From assembly GCA_020747015.1 (NCBI GenBank), contig JAGTJM010000034.1, positions 186,001 to 250,000 on the forward strand: 64,000 bases of DNA. Reading direction: 5' to 3'. The translations under genes and the position numbers were made by a program. The notes under the pieces were generated by a model that was not told where the DNA came from, ran no database searches, and worked only from the letters and a program-made list of their open reading frames with translations. This document shows, one piece after another, positions 9,672 through 20,288 of the stretch. Source of the stretch: Pyrenochaeta sp. MPI-SDFR-AT-0127 (taxonomy: Eukaryota; Ascomycota; Dothideomycetes; Pleosporales; Cucurbitariaceae). Each line of letters opens with the position of its first letter. Position 1 is the first letter of the stretch.

Positions 9672-12600
9672 TCAACCATAGTTGAATGGATTTCTGCAAA
9701 GTGGGCAGCTTGAACTGCCACTTGTCTTGAACCATTTGAAGAGACACGAGCCGTGGAACAGATTCTTGCATGTCTGACAGCGCTTATCTGGTAGCTTGCG
9801 ATCAGAGCCCACGACACTGTAGCAGATTGCGCACTCAGTTTGTCCCTTCATGGCGCCATCAACATTACGCTTGAAGGTGGTCAGCGCATCAATCAAGCTA
9901 CCGTTAAAAATGGTTATTGCGCCGAGTGAGGTACGAAGCCAGGACTGCCATTTTTGTTCATTCACAGCGACGCGATTAAGGCCTTCGATGTGGGCATTGG
10001 CAAGGGGGAATGCTGGCGGAAGTGAAATTCGCATCGACATTGTTTGTTCATCGACCATGTACGAAGCCGTGATTTCACGAGCCCTTGGGGCGACTTTAAC
10101 TGAGAAAGGTGAGTCGGCTTCAGCTGCAGCTTGTTGCTCTGACCAAGCGGTGACCGATTCGAGGGCCGCAGTGATGACTGGGGGCGAGATCTGTATTTGA
10201 TCAGTAACGACATGTGGGTTAAGAAAAACAGACTGGGAGGCCCAGGATATTGTAACTGCTGAAAGATAGTTCCAAAGAAACATGAACCCCCTAATTGCAC
10301 CAAGAAGACTTTTACTCACATATTTTTCGGTCCACGGCTCAAGAGTCACGACCGTAGCACGCGACTTGCAGCTAATGAACCACGACTTCGTCAATGATGG
10401 AACATGTCGCAGGCACAAAAAGTATAAATGGGTCAGTAACCATTGCAGATCCTTCCTAGGAGACTCAATGTCGGCCTCGTAAGTGGTAATGTCGAGCTTC
10501 GCTACGTCGATAGGTTTATTGTGCGCGTGGCCTAGAAAATCGAATGTGAAGTTGAGAAGGCCGGGAAGGTAGTCGCCCTCTCGAACATGCTCGACGTAGT
10601 CATTCTTCACCTTGAAAGAAGCATGCTCTAAATGATCAAAGACCAGGAGCCAGCTCAACAAGTACCCTCGCAACGGCAACGGCACGCTTCGTTCAAAATT
10701 TGCTTCCGCCAATGCTGCAACTGTAGGCGCGTCAATAATCAGCGAAAGTAGTTCCTCTGGCAAACGGGCGGTAGTCTTCTCAAGCGCCGCATCAATGGAA
10801 ATTTGCTCTTGCGCGGCTGGAATCTGTTTGTGCAATATGTCGAACGCTGTTTGTTGCACAGGCTGTGACTCGACGTAGAGCAAAGGATACAACTCTTCTG
10901 TCGATTCGAGATGGTCTAATGAGACTTTTGAGATTTGGCGCGCGAGCACATCGTTTACCATCTTGAGCGGTTGATGAAACTCGTCAGGGAAGTGTTGGGA
11001 GTGTTTGAGAAGATTGATAAGCCCATTAGCAACGGCCTGTTCTGTGTCCTTCCAGGCCTCAATGAGGTCATCGTTTGGCTCCTCAGTCTGGGTCAGAGTC
11101 CGCAGTTGAGAATATAGCTTGAGCGACGCGTGAACGAGTGGAATTGGGCTACCAAAATATTAGTTGATGCGTTCAGTGCAACCGCAGCAACTTACCTATC
11201 CATGCCTGACTCATTCTCTTCCAGCTCTTGCGTAGCTGACCAAATCGTGGCTAGCGAGGTCAATATTTCGCTCCAGTGTTCACCGTACATATCGCTCATA
11301 AAAGGGAGAAGGATTGCCAATGCACTGCACAGCTCTGCCTTGATCGGCCGCAAAACGTCGTTGCCCTGAAGCCAAGGAACAACATGCTTTACGAAGAATA
11401 CCAGGCGTTGCTTAGCAATACTCGCAACAATACCATCCTGGCCGAGGAGGCTATTTAGTAAGCCAAGCTGGAGGAGCCCTTCTCTCGACTTTTGGCTGAT
11501 ATCAAGACCGGTCAAGTCAGCAATGATCTCGTTACACATCCTCTCACACGCCTTCGAAGCTGCCAGCGGCTCCTTAAAAGCATTCAGGAACCCGAACAAT
11601 GGGAACACATCTTTTGCTTTGCGCAACGCCCGTAGAAAGTCCTGGAGCTTGGCGTTCTCAGAGTTCTTCCAGCCGGCGATCTCAATAGCGTCAGCAATGA
11701 GAACGCTGTACGTTCGTGCATCGTAATAAGCCTGAGATGATGCATCGCTGTCAATGTTTGACAACAGTTGGACGGCCCATTCAACAAGCGATGTGTTGGC
11801 GTCGCCTTTCGACCAATTTGCAGCTAACTGTTTGAGCTCCTGTGCGACGAAGAATTGAGCATCCGACATGAAGATCATTGCATCAGCCTCCACGTCTGTA
11901 TTGTAATCTGCCCACAATCCATTTGCACCAGCAAGCCCAAGATTGTCATCTGCTAGCTGTATAGTGAGGGAAACGTTGCGCAGATACACAGCCCGAATAT
12001 CAGCAGGAACCGTGTTGACTTGAAACAGGTCGGGATTCTTGAAGAGCCTTGTTACGTATTGTGTGATACGATACGCGGCGGAATAACCATCCGCATCGCG
12101 GGACATTCTTCGGATTTCAATAGGAGGCCTCTTCGACTCGACCTGATAGACGGCGCCCCCAAGCGGATTGGTTATTGCGAGCGATGATTTCGGAGTTGTG
12201 TTTAAGAATAGCGCCAGGGCTGAATTCCAGTCCTCTGTGGTCGGAAACACCTTAGCAACCTCATCCCAGCTACCTCCAGCGCTGATGGACTGCTTCGCCA
12301 AGTCGACAAGCGTTTCCACAGAGACTGAGGTAGGAGTGGCCTCCCGGAGACCTTGGTGGACAAGATCGTACATTGACTGCTTTGTATCGGATCCTGATGA
12401 CATAATGGTCTGTATGGATGCGTTCACAGCAATAGCATCCTGCGCAATGTCATCGTTGGGCGATTCAGAGGCAAGGAGTAAGCCTTGCAGGAGTTTGGAT
12501 CCTCGTGGAGTAGCAAGGAAGTCTCGCAGCATTGACGGGTTTGACTTGACAATTTGACGAAGCCCGTGCAACGAGTACGGCGCGTGCTGCGCGATTGACA

Positions 12601-14819
12601 ATGATTGTGTCATGTAGGCGAGCACTTCGACTGTGGTTTCAGGAGATAGTATTTTCGCCCGGGATTGTAGCATACGGCTAAACGAGTCCCACTCTGCTGT
12701 ACCCTCGACTGCTCCTTGCACACTAGATATGACATATTTTTGCAGCTCAGGATCCGACGTGGCCAAGTCAAAAGATGAGGGGATTCTGGATGATGTAAGA
12801 ATCGCCTCAAGAGCCCTGTGTTTTGCGGGCGAGTCGATCTCTTGCAAGACGGCTTTGAGGGCCGCGCTCCAGGTATCTTTGAAAGCAGGAGCATCAGACG
12901 TGGCATACATAATGTCGATTAGGTAAGGCGAAGATGGCGATAGGAGCAGGCCTGGAAGATCTTCACGGACGAATTGCTCGACATCTTCCTTGGCTTGGCC
13001 GGTTGGTGCAACCGTAGTTTTGGCATGGAGCAGAGCTGCGACTGCACCGGCTGCACCGTAGGGCTTACCATTTCTGCTCTTGACCACGTTGAGCGCTTCA
13101 GCTATAATCTTTGAACATGCTTGGAAGATGACCGGTTGCATAGGGGCGAACGTCGGCAGCTTGAGAGCCTCCTCTTGTATAGTCGCAAAGCGCGTGGCAT
13201 GCTGGACAACAGCCGTTTGCGATTTCTCATAATCCTTTGACTGCTCTGGGGCTGAGGTTTTGATATCGTCGATGAGTTGCTGGGTAAATTGAGGCCAGTG
13301 TTCCCCTACTCCTCTAGCCACGCCATCGATCTTCAAGGCCTTTGTCAGCAGTCGGGCCGCCGCATTTGAAGGTATTGTCCATTGCGATGTTTCCAGTGAT
13401 GGGCGCAGATAGTGTGTTAGAAGCGGCAATACCATTTCCTCCAAAAGCTTGTTCTTGTCTTCCTCTGGCAGGCGTTGATTAAGGAGCCCAACAATCCCCA
13501 GATACGCATCAAACGCTACAGCGTGGTTGAATTTGGACTCTTCTTTCCGCACAATGCCACTTTGCAACGAGTTGAGTAGTTCGGCAGCATCGGCAGCATT
13601 GCCAGGCAGCACTTGCGGTGGCATGACTCTGAACAACTCGAAGAGTTTAGTCCAGTACTCGCGTGGGCCCAGCTGAGAACCCTTTTTCAGGAATTGCCGC
13701 AGCCGCCTTTCCACCGCTGTTTTGCTCTTATAGTGGTCGGTCCAGACAGAAGGATGTGCAGAGGTTAGGAGCGTCAACGTTTCGATGTAGTCGTAGATGG
13801 AGGCTGTCTGGTCTGAATTGAGTGCCCCCGAGAGGTAGGACTTGCTGATTGTCTCGAGGTTCGCTTCGATGGCCACTGTAGCAGAGTCAGTGAGGGAGGT
13901 CATAGACGATGCTGGCTGCATACCAGGCTCTTTGGTAATGCACGTCTTCAGGAAGCGGTGCGACGAGCGCCGTATTGAAGCGTCGTGATAGGAAGCAAAC
14001 TCCCATAGCTTCTTGTCCCCAAGCAAGCTCTCATAGTCGGCCTGGTACTTGGAGAGCTCCTCGGGCTGTAGGTTGGCAAGCAAACTGCCCAGCAGCGAAA
14101 TGCAAGCCGAGATGACCCTGCTGTATTTGGCCTCTGCATCGTCTGCGCTGACTACACGCTCGTCACTCAGCGTTGTCTTGCTTTCCTTGTCGATTGCATC
14201 CCGGCAATATTCCAGTATAGGCTGCTGGTAGGCCTTGCGAATGTTTTGGATCTTCTCTGGCGTGCTAAAGACGTGGCGAAGGGAGCTCTGGGTCGCATCC
14301 ACCACTGATCGGTCGCTGTCGTACAGGCCGCACAACCACGCTGCAACGCTCTTGGGCATGTACCTGGCTATTCGCTTGCCTGCCGAGACAGCAATCTGGC
14401 CGTGCACAAGATGGGCATTCTGGCGGACAGCCTTGGCGTTGTCTATCGAGGTACGGGGATACATTTTGATCTGCAGAGCACTTTGTATTACTACTGGCAC
14501 GGTATGTACATGTACAGGTATCATTGCCACGCACCCATGCCTCGAGCAGGCCTTCCTCTACCGGCTCCTGCAGCGCCACAACGTACGCCTGTATATCCTC
14601 GAGCGCCTTTGCCTTTGTGGTGCTGTCCCTCTTGGAGAGATTCCTGAAGTAGACGACGACATTGGGGTCGGAGATGGCAGAGAGATCTGGCGGCTCTGAC
14701 ACGTAGGAGAGCTGTGAGGAGCTGGCACCAAAGGCAGGCGACGAGGAGCCAAAGCCACCAAAGGCCGTTGTGGCCGCCCGCGCGCTGCTGGCCTGGGACT
14801 TTGCAGAGCGCTTGCTCAT
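9672..14819 (-). CDS. LTN1: Listerin E3 ubiquitin-protein ligase
   Basis: Four exons, 14535-14819, 11196-14470, 10320-11148 and 9672-10190, give 1635 residues; listerins are usually 1550-1770. The protein ubiquitinates nascent chains stuck on 60S subunits within the ribosome quality control complex. The C-terminus (residues about 1582-1635) is a C4HC3 RING with Cys pairs at 1583/1586, 1601/1604, His1609/Cys1612 and Cys1626/1629, the hallmark of listerin. The N-terminus opens with a Ser/Ala/Gly-rich lead, then SDPNVVVYFRNLSKRDSTTK, matching the conserved listerin N-terminal domain that contacts the 60S subunit. The middle is helical repeat. Introns are 64, 47 and 129 nt; the last is a multiple of three and stop-free, so it reads through in frame, but removing it restores a continuous KY-ISPPVI segment. 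The gene is divergent from RAD3. Confidence 0.95.
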
Positions 14820-15207
14820 GGCGGGGTCTGTGTCTGGCGCAGTGGCACTGGTGGAGAGCGGGGAAAAGAGCTGGAAGAATGATCAGACTACACAAGACTG
14901 CAGAGAAAAGAGCGGCGAGAAGAAAAGCTCCTCAAGATACGTGGCAGAGTTTGTATGATACAGCCAGCGTGTGGGCAATGGGCGCAAATCTGTGCGGCTC
15001 TGCTGCTCGAGACCATGACGGCACGCACCAGAAGGGCGGAAGGCGGCAGTGGGGCGCACACCCCATGTAAACGTGCCTTACTACATTCGGTCTAGCGCAT
15101 CGTCACCTGCTTCAACCTTCATCCACAGGCAACGGCCAAGCGTCCACTTCGCTTCAACAACTTCCCATCGCCACGACCAGAGTCCGCGCGGGCGGTGGAC
15201 CTCCAAG
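14820..15207. promoter_or_regulatory. Shared divergent promoter region LTN1 / RAD3
   Basis: These 388 bases separate the start codons of LTN1 (minus) and RAD3 (plus), so both promoters and leaders must lie here unless they extend into coding sequence. No clear TATA box is seen, as is common for housekeeping promoters. The plus-strand frame of RAD3 stays open upstream to 15049, but that part shows no family similarity. Confidence 0.6.
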
Positions 15208-17589
15208 ATGAAGTTCTTCATTGACAATCTGCCCGTGCTGTTTCCTTATCCGCGTGTCTATCCAGAGCAGTATGCCTACATGTGCGACCTCAAGCGCACG
15301 CTGGACCGCGGTGGCCACTGCGTGCTCGAAATGCCTTCAGGCACGGGTAAAACCGTGTCGCTGCTCTCGCTCATTGTTGCCTACCAGCAGCACTATCCTG
15401 AGAAGCGGAAGCTGATCTACTGCTCGCGTACCATGTCTGAGATTGAGAAGGCCCTCGCCGAATTGAAGGGTTTGATGAAGTACCGAACCCAGGAATTGGG
15501 CCGTGAAGAAGAGTTTCGAGGTCTCGGCCTGACGAGCCGGAAGAATCTGTGTCTTCATCCGTCAGTAAAGCGCGAGAAGAGTGGGAGTGTCGTCGATGCG
15601 CGCTGTCGAAGCTTGACCGCTGGTTTCGTCAAGGAGAAGAAGGAGCGCGGCGAGGATGTCGACCTCTGCGTGTACCACGACAATCTCGATCTCCTCGAGC
15701 CGCACAACCTCATACCATCGGGCGTCTGGACGTTTGATGGTATGCTCAAGTACGGCGAGCAGCAGAAGCAGTGCCCTTACTTCACAGCACGGCGCATGAT
15801 GCCCTACTGCAATGTCATCATCTACTCGTACCATTACCTGCTCGATCCCAAGATTGCAGACAGGGTATCCAAGGAGTTGTCAAAGGATTGTATTGTGGTC
15901 TTTGACGAGGCTCACAACATTGACAATGTGTGCATCGAGTCGCTCAGTATTGACCTGACAGAAGACTCGCTCCGGAAGGCTACCAAGGGTGTGAACAATC
16001 TGGACCGCAAGATTACAGAGATGAAGAACACGGATGCTGAGAAGCTTCAAAACGAGTACGCCAAGCTCGTCGAAGGCCTCAGAGCTGCAGACGAAGCACG
16101 GAACGAGGAGGCCTTTATGGCGAACCCAGCGCTGCCAGATGATCTGCTCACAGAAGCTGTGCCTGGCAACATTCGGAGAGCAGAGCACTTTGTCGCGTTC
16201 CTCAAGCGCTTCATCGAATATCTGAAAACACGAATGAAAGTCCTCAACGTCGTCTCAGATACCCCGCCGCAATTCCTCAATCATCTTCGAGACCTTACCT
16301 TCATCGAACGGAAGCCATTGCGCTTCTGCGCCGAACGATTGACGTCACTTGTCCGCACGCTCGAACTCACAAACATTGAAGACTACCAGCCACTACAAGA
16401 AGTCGCCACCTTTGCAACCCTGGTAGCAACATACGAAACCGGCTTCCTCTTGATCATCGAACCTTTTGAGTCTGCAACAGCGACAGTACCGAATCCAGTC
16501 TTGCACTTCACATGTCTCGATGCCGCTATCGCAATAAAGCCAGTGTTCGAGCGCTTCTACTCCGTCATTGTCACATCTGGAACCATGTCACCATTAGACA
16601 TGTATCCTCGAATGCTGAACTTCAACACCGTGGTGCAAGAATCCTTCACCATGACGCTGACACGAAAGTCCTTCCTTCCCATGATTGTCGACCGTGGCAA
16701 TGACCAGAACCAAGTAACCTCTCAGTTCGAACACCGCAACGATCTCCAGGTCCAGCGAAACTTTGGCACTCTCCTCATCGAGTTCTGTAAGCTGACTCCA
16801 GACGGTGTTGTTGTTTTCTTTCCGTCGTACTTGTACATGGAGAGCATCATCTCTGCGTGGCAAGGTATGGAGATTCTAGACACGGTATGGAAATACAAGC
16901 TCATCCTCGTCGAAACGCCTGATGCGCAGGAAACCGCTCTGGCCCTCGAGACCTTCCGCACAGCATGCAACAATGGTCGAGGCGCTGTCCTACTTTGTGT
17001 CGCACGTGGCAAGGTGTCGGAAGGTATCGATTTCGATCATCACTACGGGCGTACTGTGCTATGTATGGGTGTTCCTTACCAGTACACCGAGTCGCGTATC
17101 CTCAAAGCCCGCTTGGAATTTTTACGAGAGACATACCGTATTCGAGAGTCTGACTTTCTCTCCTTTGACGCCATGCGTCACGCAGCCCAATGTCTGGGTC
17201 GCGTCATCAGAGGAAAAGACGATTACGGAATCATGGTGCTGGCAGATAAGCGCTTCAACAAGAAAATCGGACAGCTCCCCAAATGGATCCAGCAAGGTCT
17301 CGACGCCAAAGCAACCAAACTCTCCATCGACCAGGCCGTCGGCAACGCAAAGGCCTTTTTACGCGACATGTCCGTTCCCTGGTCTCGCGCCGAACAAGAA
17401 GGCCATTCCAGCTGGAGTCTGGAAGACCTCCAGGCCCACCAGAAGAAAATGGAACTCCACGGTGTCGCCGGTACCGACAATCCCGCTATGCGCGCCCTCG
17501 AGGGCCGCGCAGAGATTGAACGCATGGAAGTAGACGATGAATTTGGAGGTGCGGAAATGGATGCCGTAATGGCTGATTTAGACGAATAG
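15208..17589 (+). CDS. RAD3: TFIIH / nucleotide excision repair 5'-3' DNA helicase (XPD, Rad3)
   Basis: This is an intronless gene of 793 residues; yeast Rad3 has 778 and human XPD 760. It is the ATP-dependent 5'-3' helicase of TFIIH that opens DNA in nucleotide excision repair. I chose the ATG at 15208 because the protein then begins MKFFIDNLPVLFPYPRVYPEQ, the conserved family start. Visible motifs are Walker A MPSGTGKT near residues 42-49, DEAH at 233-236, the SEGIDFDHHYGR segment (motif V) and QCLGRVIRGKDDYG (motif VI). Four cysteines at 115, 133, 154 and 189 match the iron-sulphur cluster ligands of XPD. The C-terminal tail is acidic. There are no broken motifs. The gene shares a promoter region with LTN1. 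Confidence 0.97.
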   Translation: MKFFIDNLPVLFPYPRVYPEQYAYMCDLKRTLDRGGHCVLEMPSGTGKTVSLLSLIVAYQQHYPEKRKLIYCSRTMSEIEKALAELKGLMKYRTQELGREEEFRGLGLTSRKNLCLHPSVKREKSGSVVDARCRSLTAGFVKEKKERGEDVDLCVYHDNLDLLEPHNLIPSGVWTFDGMLKYGEQQKQCPYFTARRMMPYCNVIIYSYHYLLDPKIADRVSKELSKDCIVVFDEAHNIDNVCIESLSIDLTEDSLRKATKGVNNLDRKITEMKNTDAEKLQNEYAKLVEGLRAADEARNEEAFMANPALPDDLLTEAVPGNIRRAEHFVAFLKRFIEYLKTRMKVLNVVSDTPPQFLNHLRDLTFIERKPLRFCAERLTSLVRTLELTNIEDYQPLQEVATFATLVATYETGFLLIIEPFESATATVPNPVLHFTCLDAAIAIKPVFERFYSVIVTSGTMSPLDMYPRMLNFNTVVQESFTMTLTRKSFLPMIVDRGNDQNQVTSQFEHRNDLQVQRNFGTLLIEFCKLTPDGVVVFFPSYLYMESIISAWQGMEILDTVWKYKLILVETPDAQETALALETFRTACNNGRGAVLLCVARGKVSEGIDFDHHYGRTVLCMGVPYQYTESRILKARLEFLRETYRIRESDFLSFDAMRHAAQCLGRVIRGKDDYGIMVLADKRFNKKIGQLPKWIQQGLDAKATKLSIDQAVGNAKAFLRDMSVPWSRAEQEGHSSWSLEDLQAHQKKMELHGVAGTDNPAMRALEGRAEIERMEVDDEFGGAEMDAVMADLDE

Positions 17590-18587
17590 CGTCAATCAAG
17601 ATTTTGCAAACCAGCTTGTTAAATTAAAATGGACTTTTATCCAAGGCGTTTTTTGGGCTGGAGGGTTGGGTATAAAGCGTCAGGCAAAGATCCTTGCTTT
17701 TGCACGATATAGATTGTACATTGGCAACGTAAATCAGAAATAAAATAGCATAACGTCTATAATATCCCTATGCTTCTGGTTGTGGAATACACTGTACTTC
17801 AATCCTCGACAGTATCAACCTTGGTGGCGCATTTTATCCCGTTCCCCCTCATCTCAACTGCAGGACAATTCCATCTAGCACTGCATTCTGCATGCAAATA
17901 TCTCTCAAGCCACTGTACAGTAATCCTTGCGTGTATTTCAATCGACTCGGCGGTTTCCAAACTAAGCGCAAGTATCGGTTGCGGCGCAGTGAATTTTCAA
18001 TCGAGTTGGTTGGACGGAATAGAGTTCACAAGGAAAAACACTACATCGAACGGAGTGGATGCGCGGCGCGGTGGGTTTAGAACATCTGTGAAAGACTAGG
18101 TTGACGATATGTAGTAGCGGAATTAAGATGGATATGTGGCCGATTGAATTGAGAGGACAGAGCGTCGCGGTGGGATACTTCTGCGTCGCAATTGAGATTG
18201 GATGAGTGGACTCAGTATAGGCAAAGGAACATCAACAACATCACGCAAGCGAGCAGCGTAACTTGAATTGAAAAGGACAAACAAATGTACTCATTGATCG
18301 AACAAACGTACCAACTAATCGCAGGGTGAAGCCAAAACGCCGTGTCCAAGGATGCAGATGCGCAAACGCACATGCACTATGTACACGCTAGAATCATGGA
18401 CGCCAGTCCTGTTGCTTTGATACATAAAAAGAAATTCGAAAATAGAGGTCGGCACACTGTACAAGACTCCAACGCTCAGGTAGGACTGTTGTGACAAAAC
18501 GCAGACAAGAAATGTAAATCAAGGTACCGTAGAGACAGACACTAAAGTCTTCCCGTGTATACACACCATCGAGTAACTAAAAGACGT
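17590..18587. other. Convergent intergenic region with 3' ends
   Basis: This is nearly 1 kb between the 3' ends of RAD3 and antizyme. The antizyme 3' untranslated region probably takes up the right part. I see no gene or repeat in it. Confidence 0.5.
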
Positions 18588-19522
18588 TCAAGTCTCCATA
18601 TCCATGAACAGCCATTTGTCGCTGATCAGCGCCTCTCCTTGGCTGAACTCGTTTAGCGTTGTGAGACTGAAGCCAATCCAGCCAAGATCCTTTGTCAAGG
18701 TATCTCGAGCCAGCTGGTCAGAGTGGCGGTCGATGCAGACAACGAGGCGGTCGCAGGAAAAATAGTCGACCTCGCAGAGTTCAAGAAGGGCCATCAAGCT
18801 GTGATTTGTTAGTTGGATTCATCAATAATCAAGTCCTCACTCACCCAGCCTTGAGATCTCCCACAATGACCGACTGGTCAAAGAAGACAAACATGGCCTT
18901 CTCATCCTCGTTCTCTGCGACAAAGCCGCGGAAACGGATGCCGCCGACATAGTCCCACATTTCAATCCAGTCGGAAATCGCACTCTTTCCTTTATCGCTG
19001 AGACCCGCCGCCTCTGGGGACGGCGAGTCCATGAGCCGGTCTGGATACCCGTGTACATTGACACCATAGTCGCTAAGACTGTCATGCATACCCATTACAA
19101 GCGAGTCCTGACGTTGCTGGCTCCCCTCACCCAGGAAAACAGATCGCAGTGTCTCGCAGAAGAGTCTCTCACACTCTCCCGTAATGGTGTATGCAGCCCC
19201 CCCTCTGCGCGCCCGTCCGTTCTTCGTGGCGGACGAGTGTCTGGCGGCGAGGGGGGGACTTTGCGGAGGCGATGGTATTCCCTGGAGAGTCAGTTTTGGA
19301 GCGCAGTGCGCAAGTGAACGGATGTGGCGTACCGAGCTGACCTCAGGAACACCACTCTACCCCGGCAACCCGCGTAGTCTCGTAATGAAAGCCTTGGAGA
19401 TTCGCAGTCGACGAGCTGACCGCGTAGCAGCTGGCGCGGACATTCGCCATGGAAGATCCGTACGAAGAGACGCTCCTCGTACTACTACTACTACTGTTAC
19501 GTTTCATTGTCGAGATCGCCAT
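18588..19522 (-). CDS. OAZ: Ornithine decarboxylase antizyme, made by +1 programmed frameshifting
   Basis: Antizyme binds ornithine decarboxylase, sends it to the proteasome and blocks polyamine uptake; its synthesis rises with polyamines through +1 frameshifting. Here ORF1 runs from an ATG at 19522 for 59 codons to TGG TGT TCC TGA, with the stop at 19345-19343. Skipping the T at 19345 opens the second frame from GAG at 19344. That frame is stop-free through a conserved-looking ECERLFCETLRSVFLGE segment to a GTGAGT donor at 18844. A 46-nt intron leads to exon 18588-18798. ORF2 gives 236 residues, total about 295. The C-terminal half carries the antizyme signature: FFDQSVIVGDLKAG, then LMALLELCE, LVVCIDRHSDQ, LGWIGFSLTTL and DKWLFMDMET. 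TCC-TGA is the known antizyme shift site in animals and fission yeast. The start is uncertain: ORF1 is open further upstream to 19924, and an ATG five codons downstream (at 19507) is also possible. Confidence 0.93.
19343..19348 (-). promoter_or_regulatory. +1 ribosomal frameshift site TCC-TGA
   Basis: On the minus strand TCC is followed by the ORF1 stop TGA. A +1 slip reads TCC then GAG and joins the antizyme body frame. The 0 frame cannot reach the body, and no splice pair around the stop is needed. Flanking stimulators cannot be judged by eye. Confidence 0.88.
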
Positions 19523-20288
19523 TGCTAAAGGATTGCCACGATTGCGGAGACGGCGGATGTTGGGGCGGTCGAAGGTCGAGAAGGCGTGTGGAGCGGGCGA
19601 GTGCTGGCTGGCGTGCTGGGGGCTGATTGTGTGTCTGAGGGCTGTTGAAGATGGTGGACGGACGGCGAGGGTGGAGGAGGAGTTGGTTTCAAAGCCTTGC
19701 TTGGTCTGTGCGTAGACGGCCAAGACCAGAGAGAAGTTGATTGGTTGAATTGGTTGAATTGCTCGAACCTTCCGCAATTGGACTGTCATCGTGCTCGGGA
19801 ATGTCTGCAAACCACTGCGCTGCCGTTCCCGGATATCACAGAGGCCAATGTTGCACATGCAAGTCACCAGCTGCAATGACATGATTACGGAACATCGTGT
19901 ATTACTACATAGCGAAAATCCCATCCTAAACTCCTAAAACTTTTTGAAATAGCTTCCTCAGCGAGATCCTGCTTGTGATGGCACATCGCCTCGCTATATC
20001 GCACACAACTGACAGCCATATGAGACTACTATCAACACATAGAGAGGGCTGAGAGATCCGTCCTCCCTGCACAGGTCTAATAAGGAACCCCAGATTATGC
20101 AAGTCGGATATCTCATACATCGCGCTATGCAGTGCAAACCAGACGACAGGAAATAAACGACGAAAAAAATGCGCAAACGCACGCAGGCCGGTGGAGTCTT
20201 GCGTAGGGGTGGAGTCGGCTCGTGGCAAATTACAGGAAATAAGTGGATCCTGCTAGCGTGCAATCGGACAAGACAGGCAAGCAATGGT
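19523..20288. other. Antizyme leader and FKBP 3' flank
   Basis: This is upstream of antizyme and downstream of the FKBP gene. The frame of antizyme ORF1 stays open to 19924 with earlier ATGs, one of which might be used. No other gene is seen. Confidence 0.45.
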
